64,000 bases of DNA from Trichomonas vaginalis G3 (GCF_026262505.1 NC_067206.1:6228879-6292878); one strand, 5' to 3'; positions 56,301-64,000 are shown, counted from the first letter of the stretch. Notes: generated from the sequence alone by a model not told the origin. Numbers and translations: made by a program.

Positions 56301-58945
56301 GGTTCTCCTTCTAATTTGGCTGTTTTCTGGGCACTTTGGAACATATCTAATTTTATTTTGTTAAATATCCTCCAAACGTGCTTTAATTCATTGGAAATGT
56401 TGTCAACCTTCTCGTCTTTCTCGAGCTTGCTTTGTATTGCTGAGCATTCGCCTAATAAGTTCAATTGATACAATAAACTTGAAATTATGTATTTTTCAGC
56501 CAAAGAATTCTCAGGAGACTGTTTGGCTCTGTGCAGTGACTTGACAACACTGTTCATGTGATCTACGAACTTCAGATTGTTTTCTTCATTGATGATTTTA
56601 TCCAATAAAATTTTTTCTTCTTCAGAAATTTTTGTCACTTTTGATTTTTGGATAAATCTTGATTCTATCACGTTTCTGTACTCCGTTTCCTGGCTTTCGA
56701 GTTCTAATGATTGCAACTTGATCAGGAGCAGTCTTCCTGTAGTATAGAATATGAAATTAAGGAAGAAAAGTGAAGCATCAAATTGAGGAGGGTGTTCTAG
56801 CTTCGGAATCAACGCAGAAGCTTCGCATTTGACTCCCCAGAAATTCACTGATTGGTCGGATTGAAATGTGACTCTTACTTGAGAGAATGGAACGTCTAAT
56901 GACTGTGGCCATTGACTAGAGCTTCCGCTCAAGGTATGGAGTACATTGCCGTCCTTCAGTGAGTCGTAAATTTTCAAAACATCGTTGCCTGCCTCAGTGT
57001 GGCACTTAGAATCGAATCTAAAGTTGATACTTGAAGCTCCTTTGAAATCGAGGAGCCATTCCCTGAAGTCCTCGTCTGGGTAATTGTGGGGAGTTTCGAT
57101 AATCTGGCTTATCTTCTTTACAGAAAACTCTTGAGGTACAATTCTCTGGAAATCGCAATCAGCTTTTACAGAATTAGGGTTCATCTTGCATCTCTGTACT
57201 AGTATATCAACGACATCATGTACATGCGATAAGAATCCCGCTGCAATTAAAGGAAATGTATCGATTGTTACAATTCTAAATATAATATGCTTTAAAAGGT
57301 AAATACCATCTTCAAGATTATTTTCTTTGATTAAATTGGCCGCTAATTCCATCGATGCTGATACTAATGGAGCAATTAACTCTCCGTTCTGTTTTGCGTT
57401 GCCATTTTCGATGTACTGGAGCTCGCTCGTGAGTAGATTAAGAGCGGATATGTATGTGTTCAAAATGGCAACTTTTGTAGCGTATTTTGGAAGAAATTCT
57501 ATAAATTTAGGGCAAAACATGTAAACTAAAGGAGATCTATCTAAGAAAACGAATACATTCTTCATAAACTGTTCGCATAGTACTTCATCAGCTAAAATTT
57601 TCTGAATATAATTTGTAAATCTGTTGAAATTCGGGAAATACAAAAATCTGAAAGAAAACGCAATGATGCTTATCGATGCCTCGATTATTCCACTCGATTC
57701 GTGAGCAAACTCTGAAAAAGTGCATTTTTCAATAATTTCAATAATTTTGTTAAATAAAGAGATATCGCTTTCCTCGACCATCCGTTCTGGTCTTGAGAAG
57801 TTGAGGCAGTATTTGAAGATGTTCAATGAAATTATTTTAAGTCCTAAAGTAATTAATTCGTTTCTTAAATTTTTTGTGTAGTTTTCAGTGGAATAAGCGC
57901 GTTCTACGAGACTCAATGACAATGAGATGACTTCGTCGTTCGAATCAGCGACGAAAGAGAAGAATTCGCCTGAATGAGTGATTGATCCATTTAATAACCC
58001 TTCAATATGGGTATTTAAGTCGCGCATTAGGTTGTATGATAAATTTTCGATGATGCATTTGAAAGTTTTTTGAGTAAATTTCCTTTCTTCGATAGGTTGA
58101 AAATGGAATCCTTCTCCTGATGAAAATTCTTCGTTTTTGGAGATTCCGAAGAGTTCTATTCGGACATCTGGTATATCTATAGCGAATTCTCCACTTGGAG
58201 GAAGCGTTAATAAGTAAGTTAATGCTGATATGCAGCCACTGATGTTTGACTGCGCAAATCCGAGTTTAAATAAAAATGTGACAATTCTACATTGAATTTC
58301 TATTGTTTGAAAGCACGGATATGTTCCTATTTTAAGCGCAAAACGTAATAAAGATTGAATAACGGGAGAAGAGATTCCATTGAGACTTTTTTCGCTATCG
58401 ACTTTAAGCATTCCTAATGCTTGATCTAAAAAGTTGATAATATCTTGCGGAGTTAAAATATCAAGATTATCAAAAATTACTTCGAAGCTTGTAGATAAAA
58501 TTGACTCGAGGATTCGCGTTGACGTTGATCTTGTTTTATTAAGAGATATGAAATTTTTGGCTAGTTCTGTAAGTCGAGTATTTAATTGAGTTTCTTCTTC
58601 ATCTATAGCTTTCGAGATTAAATTTGTCATATGATCGAAGTATTTATTATATGTCTTTGCTCTTTCTATATGAGAATCTGAATCTGCAATTAAAGGTTCG
58701 AAAAATAATTTTTCGACATTTTTTTGCGAGAGATCTTCGATGTTGCTGCGTTGTCCAGCCAGTATTTTTTCAATAACTGTTGATAGGAGAACTGGATCTG
58801 GAAGAGTCTGTCCTAATTTAGCGAGTTGAACGACTTTTTTGAAGTCATTGCGTATATTCTCGATATTATGCACGGAAAAGAAGTATTCTGGTCTCATATA
58901 GTCTACTTCTTGCGTATTATCTGGAGTAGATTCTGAGATACCCAT
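50348..58945 (-). CDS. Giant HECT E3 ubiquitin ligase with CUB-like and SPRY domains, 2,865 aa
   Basis: The C-terminal ~380 residues are a HECT domain, which takes ubiquitin from an E2 onto its catalytic Cys and passes it to substrates. Visible parts are LVGEGATDLGGPGRDLF, the Phe/Tyr-rich N-lobe, LEFLAKIKKFRVKEF, and LPTAMTCNSTMIIPRYSS with catalytic Cys2821. A SPRY domain lies at about residues 1480-1610 (VLFYFEITIKTISNQNFQLG, GDVIGCGYTRDSVLFFHNG). Residues ~620-700 look like a CUB-like fold (CHTEAGNDVLKIYD, FQSDQSVNFWGVKCE). The rest is helical and probably armadillo-like. MGISEST at the start could be myristoylated. An intact 8.6-kb frame speaks against sequencing error in host DNA. Confidence 0.93.
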   Translation of the reverse strand: MGISESTPDNTQEVDYMRPEYFFSVHNIENIRNDFKKVVQLAKLGQTLPDPVLLSTVIEKILAGQRSNIEDLSQKNVEKLFFEPLIADSDSHIERAKTYNKYFDHMTNLISKAIDEEETQLNTRLTELAKNFISLNKTRSTSTRILESILSTSFEVIFDNLDILTPQDIINFLDQALGMLKVDSEKSLNGISSPVIQSLLRFALKIGTYPCFQTIEIQCRIVTFLFKLGFAQSNISGCISALTYLLTLPPSGEFAIDIPDVRIELFGISKNEEFSSGEGFHFQPIEERKFTQKTFKCIIENLSYNLMRDLNTHIEGLLNGSITHSGEFFSFVADSNDEVISLSLSLVERAYSTENYTKNLRNELITLGLKIISLNIFKYCLNFSRPERMVEESDISLFNKIIEIIEKCTFSEFAHESSGIIEASISIIAFSFRFLYFPNFNRFTNYIQKILADEVLCEQFMKNVFVFLDRSPLVYMFCPKFIEFLPKYATKVAILNTYISALNLLTSELQYIENGNAKQNGELIAPLVSASMELAANLIKENNLEDGIYLLKHIIFRIVTIDTFPLIAAGFLSHVHDVVDILVQRCKMNPNSVKADCDFQRIVPQEFSVKKISQIIETPHNYPDEDFREWLLDFKGASSINFRFDSKCHTEAGNDVLKIYDSLKDGNVLHTLSGSSSQWPQSLDVPFSQVRVTFQSDQSVNFWGVKCEASALIPKLEHPPQFDASLFFLNFIFYTTGRLLLIKLQSLELESQETEYRNVIESRFIQKSKVTKISEEEKILLDKIINEENNLKFVDHMNSVVKSLHRAKQSPENSLAEKYIISSLLYQLNLLGECSAIQSKLEKDEKVDNISNELKHVWRIFNKIKLDMFQSAQKTAKLEGEPKTMRENYPEFLKQIVMKCKILLNSQSINKNDQNNQILEDLRNFITSDVEMERINHIIDRRSKRLLIRRETIDFLKDIICDSGLFGTSKISVILPLHQALSIVANISDVKGVSEDEINDLSKSFTTLFQKIVDRIVETSGSYLSLILLQILAVPTQNLISHANLEKMTIELAKFTRSVLKKQIEGIIAYRNSWRLIAVWSIKNPTEEIVKTLFQFATDPKSESCQHKALYILSLLTQMKAIPLADPSNVIKIMKDATPRVIVATFVWLEQIVVNLGEEINSFSATFEGKTMNFDGFIEFIFECIGSTMCGMSCQVIKESSSFQSHHVVVQEMIAFIRLCSRKNSTIREKIIRQLHSKFESFSHVVDFSNLDLYSIKILTSLFSILGFEVTMYSPHGYGVYTSGKGAEQQIVKINTYDSITSKMRVIPVNETDELVNETDADYVIPSARIPVNPLDFDLTNDEMKVISNFHNYAQEYLKKNKTQNYVTEFCIANFYCFLPVILQSPRNLTLFMNMFPVDSLYKMASTSTNASKIESIGRLMHKICRASSRSYALNKAGIEEVTSNLLPYSLVFDHPSCLSFVPLRFGSVNDNLLKSILKDECIFVGETPMPNTVLFYFEITIKTISNQNFQLGLMESSSTILEHSLYTFDFKACLPRAKFLGEHTPTESIKIKAGDVIGCGYTRDSVLFFHNGSPMKSAIPVTSISDFVPVLITNKCPMSLTYNFGEQPFVADVISSPLFDIKSDCLRRIDVPIPTQINYQLPQGNSLEDFDKFVENGAAIWDVPIQYSNDKPGSFHTSTNNHEISSDLYTEFTLREPQQHAANFMLGQPVMIARRSLNQQQSLSKSFKFTPPEVDMRMNKFGTITEIVHDKNDIDQLTVQILDPGLGESSSVVVDSRFVDPINCKLLYISQQHSHQRLLSPKGNPRQRFIILKEMRSLQFKLMRNLSLYMSRYTAMIIFNHVRISGNVKSLENDLVINIFKLFVLEIAKFTPNINVHKEWDSKETTNVNICEEESVRSVVSHDDPVYTCPGDLKKFNRLIRAFLMSKEVRESQFLEILIQSLLVNLNSSTLCVASDIFEVIKPCKIIESWHPMPLTSIHTKIHVPKNSVGFIPVVHPLQSIGENSIKIGNCSYLDCHSDTQLFTNDTEINYDGRESKDLYGLKIGFFVVPRRIPDRYNGTPLGAIHCLMYVLSHVFSYSSIPEKFVMFIKQKVFTQVTNAIGVGNFFVDVFSGAVLAPILTSLDWQIRDLTPQIKAAFDGFSSRYEYTIKEWAPLSYHAQQSLVMRVFTKLLVLDTMAADITDVNDKEKIANLYDAYIQAATPAKDATVFEQMTHAFAILCALGFSLQIPIKFPAYIIAQCWSESFELNSSLKISEKIHYCEFQSMKEAEIRLAEESHLPPDCVIAIEPTVGDVIFVSPGESILSTPSFTTRVVSKSGHEEYDGHDEFYFILSITCTPLTHEAKRKVFVDHYQKFLRDANMMSKNWHSRYDETLRKILKSDPSLFTKVPLKIPALVLASNPSIATISQQLLRCRVFLFYSLDQCIGDIVKVVEFGSEGSLLNNIFNSCRAAVATQFKMKTLENVVLNGRNDDMPLPFYRFNRFKAALHRARPTNPNGESILSQFIHQTTIEKIPALKRASVPWRVDLVGEGATDLGGPGRDLFTEACMEIMDPSMQLFIQTPNKRRKIATAQDYLIPNPSPLTPQSRDFFFYAGVLMTICYTSRLPEPFKFARFVWNSLTQRPVTLDDIYEIDSNFKQFILSIENSSSMSPQDFHSTYMLNFTAENSLGSIVELIPGGSLVPVTFDRRLEFLAKIKKFRVKEFNESLEQLRRGFNFFFPAPAASILAPWELELIICGDNECPIEDMKRNCSFPANDPSSTMLWDALEGFTPEERMLFIKFGTGRMGLPPPGSKWMTPLQIQFKMSEAQDAQKPLPTAMTCNSTMIIPRYSSVEMMAKKIRTAITFGADIQQDHAANFDDVVQFT

Positions 58946-59119
58946 TAAAAGATAAAAATCAAAGATAAATTAATTGATGACTCTCAAAAGATGATCGTCA
59001 ATCAATTATCTAAAAAGTGCCTTTCATTTTTGACATCTCTGAAAAATGTTGTGCTACATTGATTAATATCAATTTTATGATTAGAAACTACTAAATGGGG
59101 AGTTTTTATTTGACTGAAG
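58946..59119. other. Upstream flank of the HECT gene
   Basis: Non-coding. It contains a TGATTAATATCA palindrome at ~59,058 and otherwise no recognisable feature. The promoter of the HECT gene must lie here or in the foldback beyond. Confidence 0.4.
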
Positions 59120-59319
59120 GAGATGTGGAGCTCCAGAAGTATTATCAGCAGAAGTGATAAACAAATCTGAGGTTGAGGTATCAAAAGTACCGTGTCATCC
59201 TCAGATCAACAGAGATACAAATGGAAAAAAAAACACTTCTGCTGATAATGCTTCTGGAGCTCCGCATCTCGCTCTCGTTAGATTGGCAGAAGTACAAATG
59301 ACAAAGGGCTTCTGCCAAT
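59120..59319. repeat. Foldback with a 37-bp stem and a second hairpin
   Basis: The arm 59,120-59,156 (starting GAGATGTGGAGCTCCAGAAG) pairs with 59,234-59,270 over 37 positions. The only two non-Watson-Crick pairs are G:U when read on the plus strand. The 77-nt loop holds a nested ATCTGAGG/CCTCAGAT stem (59,165-59,206). A separate perfect 11-bp stem ATTGGCAGAAG/CTTCTGCCAAT lies at 59,282-59,319. No terminal repeats or target duplication are recognised. The sequence TCAGCAGA also occurs in the 122-bp satellite stem. Confidence 0.9.
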
Positions 59320-59525
59320 AGGGATTCATGATCTCTCAGGATAGATATTGTAATAACATGAATTTGAAAGTCTCAACAACATTTTAATGAATGTAATGTG
59401 ACAACTTAAGCAATAATTTTCTAAAAAATATTATAATGTGATGTGTGTTAGTGGAAAATATTAATCTGACACAATTTAATAATATAATAAGAAACAAAAA
59501 TATTTATTCATATAAACAACAAAAA

Positions 59526-60590
59526 TTATAATTCTTCTACTGTAGAGATAGGTGTCTGGCTTGCATCAGTCCATTTAGATGTAATAGAGTCGCCATTTGT
59601 TATCTTTTCAATAGATAATCCCAATCTCTTGTCAAAAACAATTTCCTGAGCAGGAGCTTCTCCACTCTGCTCGATGGGAATGTAAAATAACGATTGGTCT
59701 ATGTCATCATAGTGAAATTCTTCTTCTACGTACTGATTAACAGGCACCTCTTGTTTTTGATCGACAACTTCGATTGATAACGGTGGGGTAAGCTTTGGAT
59801 GTTCAGCTGCTGATTGCCTGATCTTTTCAAATGATTTCAAAAATTCAATTAATTTATCTTCTGGTTTTAGAGTGAATCCGTACAAAAACCTGGCTCCATT
59901 CGAATACAATTTGAGGTAGAAGCATTTTCCGAATCTTCTAGAATCAGAAAGTTTAAGCGGACCAAGTAAAATCAGAGGAATCGAAACGTTGAAGTTACTT
60001 ACAATTTCTGAGTGCCAAACAAATCGCATTGTCGTGACAATTGCTGTTCCTATCTTTGCCATCTCTCCTGAAAAGTTTGAGACACCATCCATTTGTACAA
60101 CGACTTGTTCATCTTGAATGAGGTTTAATGATCCATTATTGATGATTGCGGATCTAAGTCTTTGCTCACGATATAATGTAGATGTTTGGTAGTTCTTTAA
60201 AGCTTTTTCGAAAAATTTAAAGACAGAACTTGAAATTCTTGAAACACTGAATATAAATTCATATGTTTTGGTTCCTTCTTTTGCTCTAATGAATAAATTC
60301 TCTGTATTTCCGTTTGATTGATTAAAGGTATTTGATATTTTGTAACTAACAATCGTATTATATCCAATTGATGCGTTTATTGTTGGTGTATTTTGTATAT
60401 ACCAAATGAATCTGATATTTGTAACATGTCCTTGGCCAAATTGACCTGGATGTGCTTTCATATCTTCAACTCTCGATAAAACAGCAACATTGGATTCTCC
60501 TGGAATGGCTTTCAATTTACTCTGATCTTGGAATAGTCTAACAACCTGATCTGTTGTTAAATGGCTCTCCAATTCATCTTCGTTACTCAT
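59526..60590 (-). CDS. BBS5: BBS5 homologue (BBSome subunit)
   Basis: BBS5 is a BBSome subunit with two PH-like domains that bind phosphoinositides. The BBSome moves membrane proteins in and out of cilia and flagella. The 354-aa product matches BBS5 end to end: SRVEDMKAHPGQFGQGHVTN, TNIRFIWYIQ, ASIGYNTIVSYKI in the first domain; LRSAIINNGSLNLI, MRFVWHSE, FNVSIPLILL in the second; and LGLSIEKITNGDSITSKW near the C-terminus. A C-terminal extension of ~12 residues is present. This fits a flagellated protist. The start ATG at 60,590 is unambiguous. Confidence 0.93.
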   Translation of the reverse strand: MSNEDELESHLTTDQVVRLFQDQSKLKAIPGESNVAVLSRVEDMKAHPGQFGQGHVTNIRFIWYIQNTPTINASIGYNTIVSYKISNTFNQSNGNTENLFIRAKEGTKTYEFIFSVSRISSSVFKFFEKALKNYQTSTLYREQRLRSAIINNGSLNLIQDEQVVVQMDGVSNFSGEMAKIGTAIVTTMRFVWHSEIVSNFNVSIPLILLGPLKLSDSRRFGKCFYLKLYSNGARFLYGFTLKPEDKLIEFLKSFEKIRQSAAEHPKLTPPLSIEVVDQKQEVPVNQYVEEEFHYDDIDQSLFYIPIEQSGEAPAQEIVFDKRLGLSIEKITNGDSITSKWTDASQTPISTVEEL

Positions 60591-60944
60591 TTTTTATATC
60601 TACCATAAATAAAAATCTGCCCCCTAAAATTATAAATGATGTTCGTTGGACATTACAGCATATATAGCTTAAGAAATAAACTAATTTTGGCCAAGAGTTT
60701 TTTCCAAAAAGGCAGTCCAAAAAAAAGATATTGTATGGAGATTCCTCGTACATCAGTTTCATCATAGAGGGTAAAGATAAATCAATTAGTATAATTGAGT
60801 ATTGAGCAAGAAATTATGCTGTACCTCCTTATTAAAAAAATACTTGGAGATATTGTCAAAAATATTGGTAAAATAATTTAAAATATAATAGTATATATAT
60901 CTTTATAAGGTTTGTAATACATAGACAACACAAGAAAACTGTAT
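60591..60944. other. Intergenic, no gene seen
   Basis: AT-rich spacer of about 350 bp between BBS5 and the PMT-like gene. A small ORF here is not supported. Confidence 0.5.
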
Positions 60945-62162
60945 TTACATATTCCAGATATTTAGAGTGTAATCGAGTTGGAAATCGATCGATAGAGCGA
61001 ATTCCCAAGGATAGAAGAATGTGAAGAATACTAATGCAACGACACAGAAAGTAATGAGCATCATTTTCTGCATAATTTCATTAATTTTTTCGAAAACTGC
61101 TGTTAAAGCAATAACTCCGAACATCAATGCTACATGATAGTTCATTACATTCCTTTCTTTGAATATCCATGTGATAACAATAGTCATCCAGAAAAATACC
61201 GATTCTTTCTTCAAAATTCCAAATAAGCATGCTAAAGAAACACCAATAACCACAGGAACGTTATGAACTGCTACATGTCTCTGTGCCATGTTTGGAAGGT
61301 CGTTAACCCATAAAGTGGTCGGACGAAGTTTTACAAGGTTCCAATAGAATGCTTCAGCGAAATCAGTGACAGGATTGTACTGGAGCCTGATAAGTTGAAT
61401 TGTAAGAGCGATCTGCTCTTTAAATGTTGCGTCATCTGGTAATTTAATTTTGATATCGTCAGAAAACTGGGATTTCAAGATTAATTCTATTGTAAAGAAG
61501 ATCAAAAACATTGAAACAGCAGATTGAAGTGACTTAAAGTATCTATTGTTAACAAAAATGAAATAAAAGAAGGCAACAAGGCCTAATGTATCAGTTACGC
61601 ACGCCAAAACTGTAAAAATTCCTTGTATTTCTCTTAAAAAGTTTATATTAGTCCTTTCAGCTAAAATTCCTAAGAAAATTGTTAATGAAATAAAAAGCAA
61701 TAAAAGAGAATCGGTAGTATAAAGCTTAGTTGCAACTAAGCTGCTTCCATCTAATGAAAGAAGAATGCCAGCAACGCATGAAGTAAATGGTGAAAACTTG
61801 AATAAAATGAGAGAAGCAGTAATTAGTGGAGCGTAAAAAGATCCTATAATTGCATTAATTAACCTGAGGTATTGCCAGTTTTTAGGGAATTCGGATTCTG
61901 TGTCTTTAATTAAAAATGAATACGGAATGTAAAGTAAAAATCTTCCTGAAAGTGGTTTGTTATCAAGAAGAACTTTTCCTTTTACAAAGTTTTGGAAGCA
62001 TTCATAAATTTCTTTCTCTTGTTTAATCAAAATCGGAGGATATTTGTGGCCAATTACATGAAAGACTAGAGCTAAGCTGAAAACGAAGTATATGATCCAG
62101 AAATGAGAAGATTGAAAAATAGGTTCCTTTTGATGCAATGTTTTCCCGTTTTTCCTAATCAT
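60945..62162 (-). CDS. Multi-pass GT-C/PMT-like membrane protein, 405 aa
   Basis: About nine to ten hydrophobic segments are visible. The layout recalls protein O-mannosyltransferases: a first TM, a YPPILIKQ loop (compare HPPLGK), LRLINAIIGSFYAPL, and LLSLDGSSLVATKLYTTDSLL, which resembles the 'D-N-...-R-...-L-D' region of PMT luminal helices. The acidic catalytic Asp-Glu of the first loop is not evident and there is no MIR domain, so activity is uncertain. It would sit in the ER membrane. The first ATG is at 62,162. The open frame starts one codon earlier at TTG. It is divergent from the GTPase gene with ~28 bp between them. Confidence 0.6.
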   Translation of the reverse strand: MIRKNGKTLHQKEPIFQSSHFWIIYFVFSLALVFHVIGHKYPPILIKQEKEIYECFQNFVKGKVLLDNKPLSGRFLLYIPYSFLIKDTESEFPKNWQYLRLINAIIGSFYAPLITASLILFKFSPFTSCVAGILLSLDGSSLVATKLYTTDSLLLLFISLTIFLGILAERTNINFLREIQGIFTVLACVTDTLGLVAFFYFIFVNNRYFKSLQSAVSMFLIFFTIELILKSQFSDDIKIKLPDDATFKEQIALTIQLIRLQYNPVTDFAEAFYWNLVKLRPTTLWVNDLPNMAQRHVAVHNVPVVIGVSLACLFGILKKESVFFWMTIVITWIFKERNVMNYHVALMFGVIALTAVFEKINEIMQKMMLITFCVVALVFFTFFYPWEFALSIDFQLDYTLNIWNM

Positions 62163-62190
62163 CAACTTTTGTCACTTTTTATTTTATATT
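62163..62190. promoter_or_regulatory. Very short divergent spacer with TTGTCACTTTTT
   Basis: Only 28 bp separate the ATG of the membrane-protein gene from the apparent start of the GTPase gene. CTTTTGTCACTTTTT occupies half of it. The same core lies upstream of RPS3, of the Sec23/24-like gene (second ATG) and just inside the left end of the large element. Confidence 0.35.
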
Positions 62191-63348
62191 TTGGAAGACA
62201 AACCTAAGTCAAGGCAAAAGCAAATCATTGAGCCAATATTGCAATTTTATAACGAATCCGGTACTGGACTTACATCTATATCAAGAAGCTCTTTCGTCAA
62301 ATTAAATGTAAATCCGCCAAAAAAAGAAGTAATTGTTCTTTTAATGGGACTCCATTCAACAGGTAAGTCATCATTGATCAATTATTTCTTTGGAACCCCT
62401 ATCCAAAAGGTTGCATTATCGCGTGCAACTGATAAAATCACAATTATCAAGAGTGGTAAAGAAACAGATACGTTCACTTTGTCTACATTCAAGCAGAAAT
62501 TGCCTTTTATTGAGCAATGCCCTCTTTTAAATCATCATAAATACGATGTCGAAATTAAAACTGTCAATTGCACATTACCAAGAACAGACTCTGTTATTTT
62601 TATAGATACGCCTGGATACTCACCAGAAACGCCAATACAAACGGATTATATTGTTGAATTGGCAAGAATATCTGATTTGATTTACGTGATGATCGATCCT
62701 ATCCAAACATTCGAGCTTAAAAAGTTTAGTAGCGCTATACAACAATTATACAAGCAAAACCACTACAAGATGAAATTTTTCATAAATAAGGCAGATACAA
62801 CTCACGACATTTCAGATTTGAACCTTATAGCATCAGATAAGACTAACGAACTTATTAAGATCATACCGAAGAGCAGCGAGATCGCAGATCCTGTCCTTCA
62901 TCCAATTCAAGCAAATTCGCCAAATATCGAAAATCCAGGCGATTACCAGAAACCATTTATCGACCCTGTCAGAGAGAAAGTGGACATTATGGTCCAGAAC
63001 TGCATAGATAAACTTGAAGAAGATAATTCTAATATTTCATACAAAGTTGAGACATTTTTAGCTTCTGCAAAGAGGAGAAGACAATTACCTTTATATACTT
63101 TTAGTATTCTACTCGGTCTCTCTGTTTATGTTTATCTGGCGTTGACTTCTGATAAAGTTTACTACCAATTCTGGCTGAACTATGCATTTATCGCATCATT
63201 TGTCCTGTTTATCATATCATTACTACAAATGCCAAAGAGAAAGAACATTTCCCTCGCAACTGACTATCATCGAACAATTTACGGGGAAATCAAAGATTAC
63301 ATCCATGCAGTTAGAAACGATCTTATCCAAAATGATAGTAATGAATAA
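62191..63348 (+). CDS. Dynamin/EHD-like membrane GTPase with two C-terminal TM segments; no ATG start
   Basis: P-loop GLHSTGKSS (residues 53-61), G3 DTPG (139-142) and G4 NKAD (199-202) define a large-type GTPase. The pre-P-loop segment, a FFGTPI after it and the DTPGYSPE context resemble the EHD/dynamin class. Two hydrophobic segments at about residues 300-321 and 328-348 should anchor it with both ends in the cytosol, as in membrane-remodelling GTPases. The open frame has no ATG before the P-loop. It begins after a TGA with the plausible TTG at 62,191 (EDKPKSRQKQII). Either a non-AUG start, a lost ATG or a short intron must be assumed. Confidence 0.75.
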   Translation: MEDKPKSRQKQIIEPILQFYNESGTGLTSISRSSFVKLNVNPPKKEVIVLLMGLHSTGKSSLINYFFGTPIQKVALSRATDKITIIKSGKETDTFTLSTFKQKLPFIEQCPLLNHHKYDVEIKTVNCTLPRTDSVIFIDTPGYSPETPIQTDYIVELARISDLIYVMIDPIQTFELKKFSSAIQQLYKQNHYKMKFFINKADTTHDISDLNLIASDKTNELIKIIPKSSEIADPVLHPIQANSPNIENPGDYQKPFIDPVREKVDIMVQNCIDKLEEDNSNISYKVETFLASAKRRRQLPLYTFSILLGLSVYVYLALTSDKVYYQFWLNYAFIASFVLFIISLLQMPKRKNISLATDYHRTIYGEIKDYIHAVRNDLIQNDSNE

Positions 63349-64000
63349 ATTTTTTTGTATTTTGAATAAAATTTAACGAAAACTTATTATCAATTTTAGG
63401 ATATTAGGATCGTAAAAGTCCGAAATTCCATTAAACGATTTTTGGGAAAATTTGGAATAGTCTACGATATATACAAAAGATGTTTAAAACGTGATTTTTA
63501 GAGTGGCAATAATATTTAGTGCTATTCCAGTATTCAAATAATATATATTATTGTTTTCAGAAGTTTTTACAAACAAACAAAAGTATTTCGGAACTCTTTT
63601 ATTCAATTTTTTAGTATAAATAGTTGTAAACTAAATTTTTCAAGAAACAACTCAAGCTTTGAAGAAAAGAGATTCATCTTATGTCGGGAATATCTAGAAT
63701 AACATATGGTTTAGTATCATTTTTAATTGAATGAAACCTGGCGATCATTCAATTTATTGTATTGAACATCTAAACATTTGAGACTCGGTTTCTGAATTCA
63801 AAACTTTGTGACATATGTTTCTAAATAATTACAAGTACAGTTCGGAAATAAGAGTCTTTATTATTAATCTTTTTAAGGTGAACCACTTGAACTTTTGCAA
63901 ATTATGTTTAATGAACTTTAACTTCAATAATATCAGAGAAAAAAAAAGATTATATTGTGGAACCATGAGAAATAAGAGATTCGGTAGTTTCTTTACTATT
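63349..64000. other. Intergenic, no gene seen
   Basis: AT-rich 650 bp to the end of the window. No ORF, tRNA or clear repeat is seen. Confidence 0.5.

Noticed and set aside
59002-59184. 60-aa ORF
   Set aside because: Lies across one arm of the 37-bp foldback. No start context or protein-like pattern.

Overview
The window reads as nuclear DNA of a parabasalid flagellate (a trichomonad, Trichomonas or Tritrichomonas type). The evidence is a strongly AT-rich sequence with long uninterrupted ORFs in the standard code (one of 2,865 codons), very short spacers, a BspA-like leucine-rich repeat protein, a BBS5-type flagellar protein, and three families of DNA transposon of the kind that crowd trichomonad genomes. 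The species is an inference. No search could be run.

Layout. 0.4-13.3 kb: host genes, namely a tail-anchored protein, an unknown protein, ribosomal protein uS3 (RPS3), a PPIL4-like cyclophilin-RRM protein, a dual-specificity phosphatase, an alpha/beta-hydrolase whose nucleophile serine is replaced by Asn, a Sec23/24-like protein, a BspA-like LRR protein and the first copy of an unknown paralogue pair. 13.48-14.86 kb: a non-autonomous Mutator-like element with a 9-bp target duplication, carrying a 122-bp hairpin satellite. 16,387-41,094: a 24.7-kb virus-like integrated element. 41.68-42.63 kb: a second inverted-repeat-bounded element made of five perfect or near-perfect hairpins. 44.2-46.5 kb: the second paralogue and a Rab GTPase. 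47,008-50,007: a 3.0-kb transposon flanked by TTAA with a Mutator/Kolobok-type transposase. 50.3-63.3 kb: host genes again, namely a giant HECT ubiquitin ligase, BBS5, a PMT-like membrane protein and a dynamin/EHD-like GTPase.

The 24.7-kb element is the centre of interest. It has terminal inverted repeats of about 90 bp whose outermost 38-42 bases are pure A (T at the other end), and an exact 5-bp target duplication (AAACT). It encodes a retroviral-type integrase, a packaging ATPase, a double-jelly-roll-type major capsid protein, a probable vertex (penton) protein, an SF3/D5-type helicase, a Dam-type methylase, three KilA-N proteins, and two proteins resembling phage tail fibres (HxH motifs and a gp12-type collar tip). 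I see no protein-primed DNA polymerase B and no adenain-type protease. The element therefore combines Maverick/Polinton ends and capsid genes with a polinton-like-virus or virophage type of replication gene. Its genes appear to use shared signals: A/T palindromes at gene ends, a TCTA-containing motif upstream of virion-type genes, and a separate conserved leader upstream of the KilA-N genes. More than twenty frameshifts lie in the element and none is evident in the flanking host genes, so this copy is probably decaying, unless a repeat-specific assembly error is to blame.
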